Shown piece by piece: positions 15,161-18,500 of a DNA stretch of 18,500 nucleotides; the stretch's first letter is position 1; each line of letters opens with the position of its first letter. Source of the DNA: Caldilinea sp. GTDB taxonomy: Bacteria; Chloroflexota; Anaerolineae; Caldilineales; Caldilineaceae. The position numbers and the translations under genes were made by a program. The notes below the pieces were generated by a model. The model did not search any database, was not told the DNA's origin, and was given only the letters and a program-made list of their open reading frames with translations. The DNA is taken from NCBI GenBank assembly GCA_026389955.1, contig JAPLGY010000511.1, forward strand, positions 1 to 18,500. Reading direction: 5' to 3'.

Positions 15161-15676
15161 ATGGTAGACAACCTGATGCCGAGAGAGCGCAAAACAACGC
15201 CAGAGGACTGGCTGATCCGTCGCCTGCCCTACGCCAGCTATCTGGATCAGCTTGACCGGCGCATTACCGATTGGATGGCACACTACGGGCTGTTGCTGAT
15301 GCGGGTGGCCCTTGGGGTCATCTTTTTTTGGTTTGGGGCACTCAAGCTGGTCCCTGGGCTGAGCCCGGCAGAAGATCTGGTGCGCAACACCATTTTTTTT
15401 GTGGACCCACAGCTGTTTCAGCCCCTGCTGGCTGTGTGGGAAATGCTGATTGGCTTTGGGCTGATCACAGGGCTTTTCATGCGCGCAACGCTGCTGTTGC
15501 TCTTTTTGCAGATGCCGGGCACTGCGCTGCCGATCTTCCTGCTGCCCACAGCGGTCTTCACCGTCTTCCCCTATGGCCTGACGATCGAAGGGCAGTACAT
15601 TGTCAAGAATCTGGCTTTGATCACGGCGGCGATTGTGTTGGGCAGCACTGTGCGTGGAGGACGGATGATTCCATAG
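15161..15676 (+). CDS. DoxX-family integral membrane protein
   Basis: 171 residues. After a charged N-terminus of about 40 residues come four hydrophobic segments: [59 protein letters not shown] and [15 protein letters not shown]. The [16 protein letters not shown] segment and the G-x-x-L-I-x-G helix fit the DoxX/SURF4-like superfamily. Relatives serve as quinol oxidase subunits or in membrane redox and thiol stress, but the role here is not shown. AAGGAG lies 6 bases before ATG 15161. It precedes htpG by 86 bases, which contain a separate promoter. Confidence 0.82.
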   Translation: MVDNLMPRERKTTPEDWLIRRLPYASYLDQLDRRITDWMAHYGLLLMRVALGVIFFWFGALKLVPGLSPAEDLVRNTIFFVDPQLFQPLLAVWEMLIGFGLITGLFMRATLLLLFLQMPGTALPIFLLPTAVFTVFPYGLTIEGQYIVKNLALITAAIVLGSTVRGGRMIP

Positions 15677-15681
15677 GGTTC

Positions 15682-15710
15682 TTGCCGAACAGATAATTTG
15701 TCGATACAAT
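15682..15710 (+). promoter_or_regulatory. Promoter of htpG
   Basis: TTGCCG (15682-15687), 17 bases, TACAAT (15705-15710). Over the expected start lies an inverted repeat TACAAT-N7-ATTGTA (15710-15728), a candidate operator. No CIRCE element is present, so HrcA control is not indicated. Confidence 0.62.
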
Positions 15711-15762
15711 ACAATGCTCAGAATTGTAAACGTTTTTTGTAAAGTGCAGGGAGTCAGTGTTT

Positions 15763-17649
15763 ATGTCAGATGTAGTGGATGTACCAATGGAGTCTCTCGA
15801 ATATCGCACGGAAGTCAAACAACTGCTCGATATCCTGGCCCATTCACTGTATACCGAGCGAGAAATTTTTCTGCGAGAGTTGATCTCGAACGCTTCCGAT
15901 GCATTGAACCGCGTGCAGTTTGAGATGTTGACCAACCACGAGGTGATCGACCCAGAGGCAGAGCTGGCCATCCAGATCGAGGTCGACCCAGACGCCAAGG
16001 TGTTGACGATCCGCGACAGCGGGATCGGGATGAACCGCGACGAGCTGGTCGAAAACCTGGGCACGATCGCCCATTCGGGGGCCCGTACATTTTTGCAGAA
16101 TGCCAATCAGAGCCAAAACACTCTGGAAGAGATCATTGGCCAGTTTGGTGTCGGCTTTTATTCGGTTTTTATGGTTGCCGATGAGGTGACAGTCGTCTCG
16201 CGCTCCTATCGGGCGCAGGACCGGGCAGCCCGCTGGCAGTCCAAAGGCGACAGCCGTTTCAGCCTCTCTGAAACGGAGAAAGCGCAGCGGGGCACCGAAA
16301 TTCGGATCCAGCTCAAGGAAGACGCCGGCGAATTTGCGGCGACCTGGCGGATCGAGAATGTGATCAAGCGGCACTCCGACTATGTCTCGTTTCCTATCTA
16401 TGTCCAAGGCAAAGAGGGGGAGGCCAAGATGGCCAACCGGCGCACGGCGCTGTGGCGTCAGTCCCCTTCCAAGGTAGAGGCTGCCGAGTACACGGAATTT
16501 TACAAGCAACTGACTTTCGACGACGCCGACCCGCTGTTGCATGTCCACATGGTCGCCGATGCGCCAGCCAGCGTGCGCAGCGTTTTGTTTGTGCCCGCCC
16601 GCCGTGATCGCAGCTCGCTGCAGATGCGACCGGAATATGGGCTGCGGCTCTACTCGCGCAAGGTGCTGATCCAGGAGCACAACAAGGACCTGCTGCCCGA
16701 GTATCTGCGTTTTGTCGAAGGGGTAGTGGATTCGGAAGATCTGCCGCTCAATGTTTCGCGCGAGACGGTGCAGAGCAACCCGGTAACCCGCCAGTTGCGC
16801 AAGGCGTTGACCAATCGTCTGCTCAAGGAGTTCAGAAATCTCGCCGAGGAAAACGCCGAAAAATATATCAGTTTCTGGAATGAGTTTGGGGTGTTTCTCA
16901 AAGAAGGGCTGGCCTCCGACTATGCCAGCCGCGACTCGCTGCAGGATCTGCTGCGTTTTCACTCGACACAGACAGGGCCGGAGCGCTGGACAACACTCAA
17001 GGAAGTGGTCGAACGGATGCAGCCCGAACAGAAGGCGATCTACTACATTCTGGGCGACAGCCTCAAATCGGTCACACGCAGCCCCCACCTCGACTATTTC
17101 CGCAAACACGAGCTCGAAGTGCTTTACCTCACCGACTTCATCGACGGCTATATGATCAGCCAGCTGCGCGAATTTGAAGGCAAGCCGCTGCGCAATGTCG
17201 ACGATGCCAATCTGGAGCTGCCCAAAGATGAAAAGGCCAGCACGGCAGAGACGTCTGTGGAAGAAGGCCCCTATGAACTGCTGGTCACACGCATCCAGAA
17301 GGTGCTTGGCGACCGTGTGCGCGAGGTGCGAGAAGGGCGGACCCTGGTCGACAGCCCGGCCCGGTTGGTTTCGGCCGAGGACGACTATGGCCGCGAGCTC
17401 CAGTACGTGCGGCGGGTCGTCGAAGAAAACTACGTTGCCCCAGCCAAAATTTTGGAGCTCAACCGCCACCACCCGATCGTGGCCAATCTGGCCCGCCTGA
17501 TCAGCGAGCAGGGAGACAACAAGTTGATCGACCCATCGATCGAGCAGCTCTTTGACAACCTCCAGCTGCTCGATGGCTCCTACCAAGGGACGGCCGCTGA
17601 CATGGTGGAGCGGATCCAGCAGTTGATGGGGGCCGCACTGCGCAGTTGA
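15763..17649 (+). CDS. htpG: HSP90-type molecular chaperone HtpG
   Basis: 628 residues, full length for bacterial Hsp90. The N-terminal GHKL ATPase has [42 protein letters not shown] (ATP lid), [15 protein letters not shown] and RGTEI. The middle domain has [39 protein letters not shown] and [18 protein letters not shown] with the conserved catalytic arginine. The C-terminal dimerisation domain ends without MEEVD, as in bacteria. It is a cytoplasmic ATP-dependent chaperone. ATG 15763 was chosen because AGGGAG lies 9 bases upstream; the in-frame GTG 15757 is too close to it. A hairpin follows the stop. Confidence 0.97.
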   Translation: MSDVVDVPMESLEYRTEVKQLLDILAHSLYTEREIFLRELISNASDALNRVQFEMLTNHEVIDPEAELAIQIEVDPDAKVLTIRDSGIGMNRDELVENLGTIAHSGARTFLQNANQSQNTLEEIIGQFGVGFYSVFMVADEVTVVSRSYRAQDRAARWQSKGDSRFSLSETEKAQRGTEIRIQLKEDAGEFAATWRIENVIKRHSDYVSFPIYVQGKEGEAKMANRRTALWRQSPSKVEAAEYTEFYKQLTFDDADPLLHVHMVADAPASVRSVLFVPARRDRSSLQMRPEYGLRLYSRKVLIQEHNKDLLPEYLRFVEGVVDSEDLPLNVSRETVQSNPVTRQLRKALTNRLLKEFRNLAEENAEKYISFWNEFGVFLKEGLASDYASRDSLQDLLRFHSTQTGPERWTTLKEVVERMQPEQKAIYYILGDSLKSVTRSPHLDYFRKHELEVLYLTDFIDGYMISQLREFEGKPLRNVDDANLELPKDEKASTAETSVEEGPYELLVTRIQKVLGDRVREVREGRTLVDSPARLVSAEDDYGRELQYVRRVVEENYVAPAKILELNRHHPIVANLARLISEQGDNKLIDPSIEQLFDNLQLLDGSYQGTAADMVERIQQLMGAALRS

Positions 17650-17666
17650 GCAGCGTCAGAGAACTC

Positions 17667-17706
17667 GCGCTGCCTGGTAGGCGCCGCAGGTGCCACCAGG
17701 CAGCGC
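17667..17706. terminator. Hairpin after htpG
   Basis: The left arm GCGCTGCCTGGTAGGC (17667-17682) pairs with GCCACCAGGCAGCGC (17692-17706) over 15 bp with one bulged A, and the loop is 9 bases. There is no T-tract. It lies 18 bases past the htpG stop and 15 before the mntR-like start, so it might instead shape that gene's leader. Confidence 0.55.
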
Positions 17707-17721
17707 ACCCGGGACCGACCG

Positions 17722-18396
17722 ATGACAAGAGCAGCAGATGAAACGAAATGGCTGACCTCTGCGCACGAGGACTATCTCAAAGCCATTTACGTGTTGCACG
17801 CCGACGGTGCAGCTGTCACCAACTCGGTGCTCGCCAGTCACCTCAAAGTGACGCCGGCCTCAGCCACCAATATGGCCAAAAAGCTGGACGAACTCGGGCT
17901 GGTGGCCTACACCCCCTATCAGCAGATCGAACTGACCCCGGCTGGCAAGCTGGTGGCGCTGGAAGTGCTGCGCCACCACCGGCTGATCGAGCTGTACCTG
18001 CATACCAAGCTGGACCTGCCGTGGGAACAGGTACACGCCGAAGCAGAGCGGCTGGAGCACGTGATCAGCGAATCGCTCGAAGATGCGATCGCTGCCGCAC
18101 TCGGCAACCCAACCGTCGACCCCCACGGAGACCCGATCCCGACCAAAGATGGTCAGGTCGTTGAGCTGGGAGGATTGCCGCTCAGCCGTGCAGAGCTTCA
18201 ACGCCCCTATACCGTGGTACGCGTGTTGCTGCAAGACCCCGACCGTCTGGTTTACCTGGGGTCGATGCAGCTTTATCCCAACACGGTGGTCACAGTGCTG
18301 GCGCGGGCTCCCTTTGCCGGCCCACTGCTGATCGAAGTGGCCACCGTCCATCACGCGCTGGCCCATGATCTGGCAGAGTCCGTGATCGTCAAATAG
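17722..18396 (+). CDS. DtxR/MntR-family metal-dependent transcriptional repressor
   Basis: 224 residues. There is a winged-helix N-terminus (EDYLKAIYVLHADGAAVTNS, recognition helix VTPASATNMAKKLDELGLV), then a metal-binding and dimerisation domain with RHHRLIELYL (His86) and WEQVHAEAERLEHVISE. A C-terminal SH3/FeoA-like domain runs from about 150. Asp17 replaces DtxR Met10, and Glu109 replaces DtxR Cys102 next to Glu112-His113. This is the pattern of manganese sensors (MntR) rather than iron sensors, so Mn(II) is the likelier co-repressor. No metal transporter gene is in view. The start ATG 17722 lacks a strong Shine-Dalgarno; the gene may be read through from htpG past the hairpin. Confidence 0.92.
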   Translation: MTRAADETKWLTSAHEDYLKAIYVLHADGAAVTNSVLASHLKVTPASATNMAKKLDELGLVAYTPYQQIELTPAGKLVALEVLRHHRLIELYLHTKLDLPWEQVHAEAERLEHVISESLEDAIAAALGNPTVDPHGDPIPTKDGQVVELGGLPLSRAELQRPYTVVRVLLQDPDRLVYLGSMQLYPNTVVTVLARAPFAGPLLIEVATVHHALAHDLAESVIVK

Positions 18397-18450
18397 CAGA
18401 CCGACCGGTGGCTCTGGCCAAGCACCTGTCCCGCTTGTTCATGGTGTATC

Positions 18451-18500
18451 TGCAGTGCCCTTGCTTGCAGTGCCCTTGCTTGCGGCGCCCTTGCTTGCGG
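18451..18500. repeat. 15-bp tandem repeat running off the window end
   Basis: TGCAGTGCCCTTGCT twice exactly, then TGCGGCGCCCTTGCT, then a partial fourth copy at the edge. It begins 55 bases after the mntR-like stop. The unit length is a multiple of three, but no start codon with a ribosome-binding site is visible, so it may be intergenic. The rest of 18397-18450 shows nothing. Confidence 0.85.

Noticed and set aside
15700..15762. CIRCE heat-shock operator before htpG
   Set aside because: TTAGCACTC-N9-GAGTGCTAA is not present; only a different short inverted repeat is seen.
15844..17586. Long open frame antisense to htpG
   Set aside because: It is a by-product of codon bias in htpG; the translation is low-complexity for hydrophobic and Gln/His residues, without a ribosome-binding site or known domain.
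17650..17721. Manganese riboswitch (yybP-ykoY type) before the mntR-like gene
   Set aside because: The 72-base gap contains only a simple hairpin and is too short for that riboswitch.

Overview
The window looks like a GC-rich bacterial chromosome segment, most plausibly from the Chloroflexota (Anaerolineae/Caldilineae-like). This is inferred from style, not from a search. Pointers are secreted proteins with Thr/Pro/Ala-rich linkers and a YLPLLQR segment, a membrane-anchored Trm112-like protein, a photolyase-like gene overlapping a DUF2256 gene, and vegetative promoters whose -10 is repeatedly TACAAT. A heme A synthase implies a heme-A oxidase and so aerobic respiration.

Layout. 1-984: 3' end of a surface Ig/cadherin-like protein, converging on ctaA (heme A synthase, minus strand). 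2019-3477: photolyase-like flavoprotein overlapped by a DUF2256 zinc-ribbon gene (minus), divergent from a secreted rhodanese. 4237-5449: DapA-family aldolase overlapping an alkyltransferase-like DNA-repair protein, which converges on an Mrp-type ATPase. 6782-8554: Trm112-like membrane protein, then a frameshifted peptidase T. 8797-11710: TRAP transporter for a probable 2-oxo acid. Its binding protein is on the plus strand and its two permease genes are on the minus strand, converging at a shared hairpin. 12042-14809: small multi-cysteine protein, then a secreted beta-helix/SGNH-hydrolase gene broken by a frameshift. 14851-14931: tRNA-Leu(GAG). 15161-18396: DoxX-family membrane protein, HtpG chaperone and an MntR-like metal-dependent repressor, followed by a 15-bp tandem repeat that runs out of the window.

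Two things stand out. First, between 7.3 and 13.7 kb four genes (pepT, dctM, dctQ and the beta-helix/SGNH gene) appear to have lost short internal pieces. Three of these change frame and none sits on a homopolymer, while the neighbouring genes are intact. This is either real local decay or a systematic assembly fault. Second, a perfect 34-bp palindrome lies inside the last codons of the alkyltransferase-like gene. No CRISPR array, insertion sequence, prophage, known defence system or obviously new multi-gene system was found. The least described items are the DUF2256/photolyase pair with its reversed domain order and four cysteines, and the small cysteine-rich protein at 12042.
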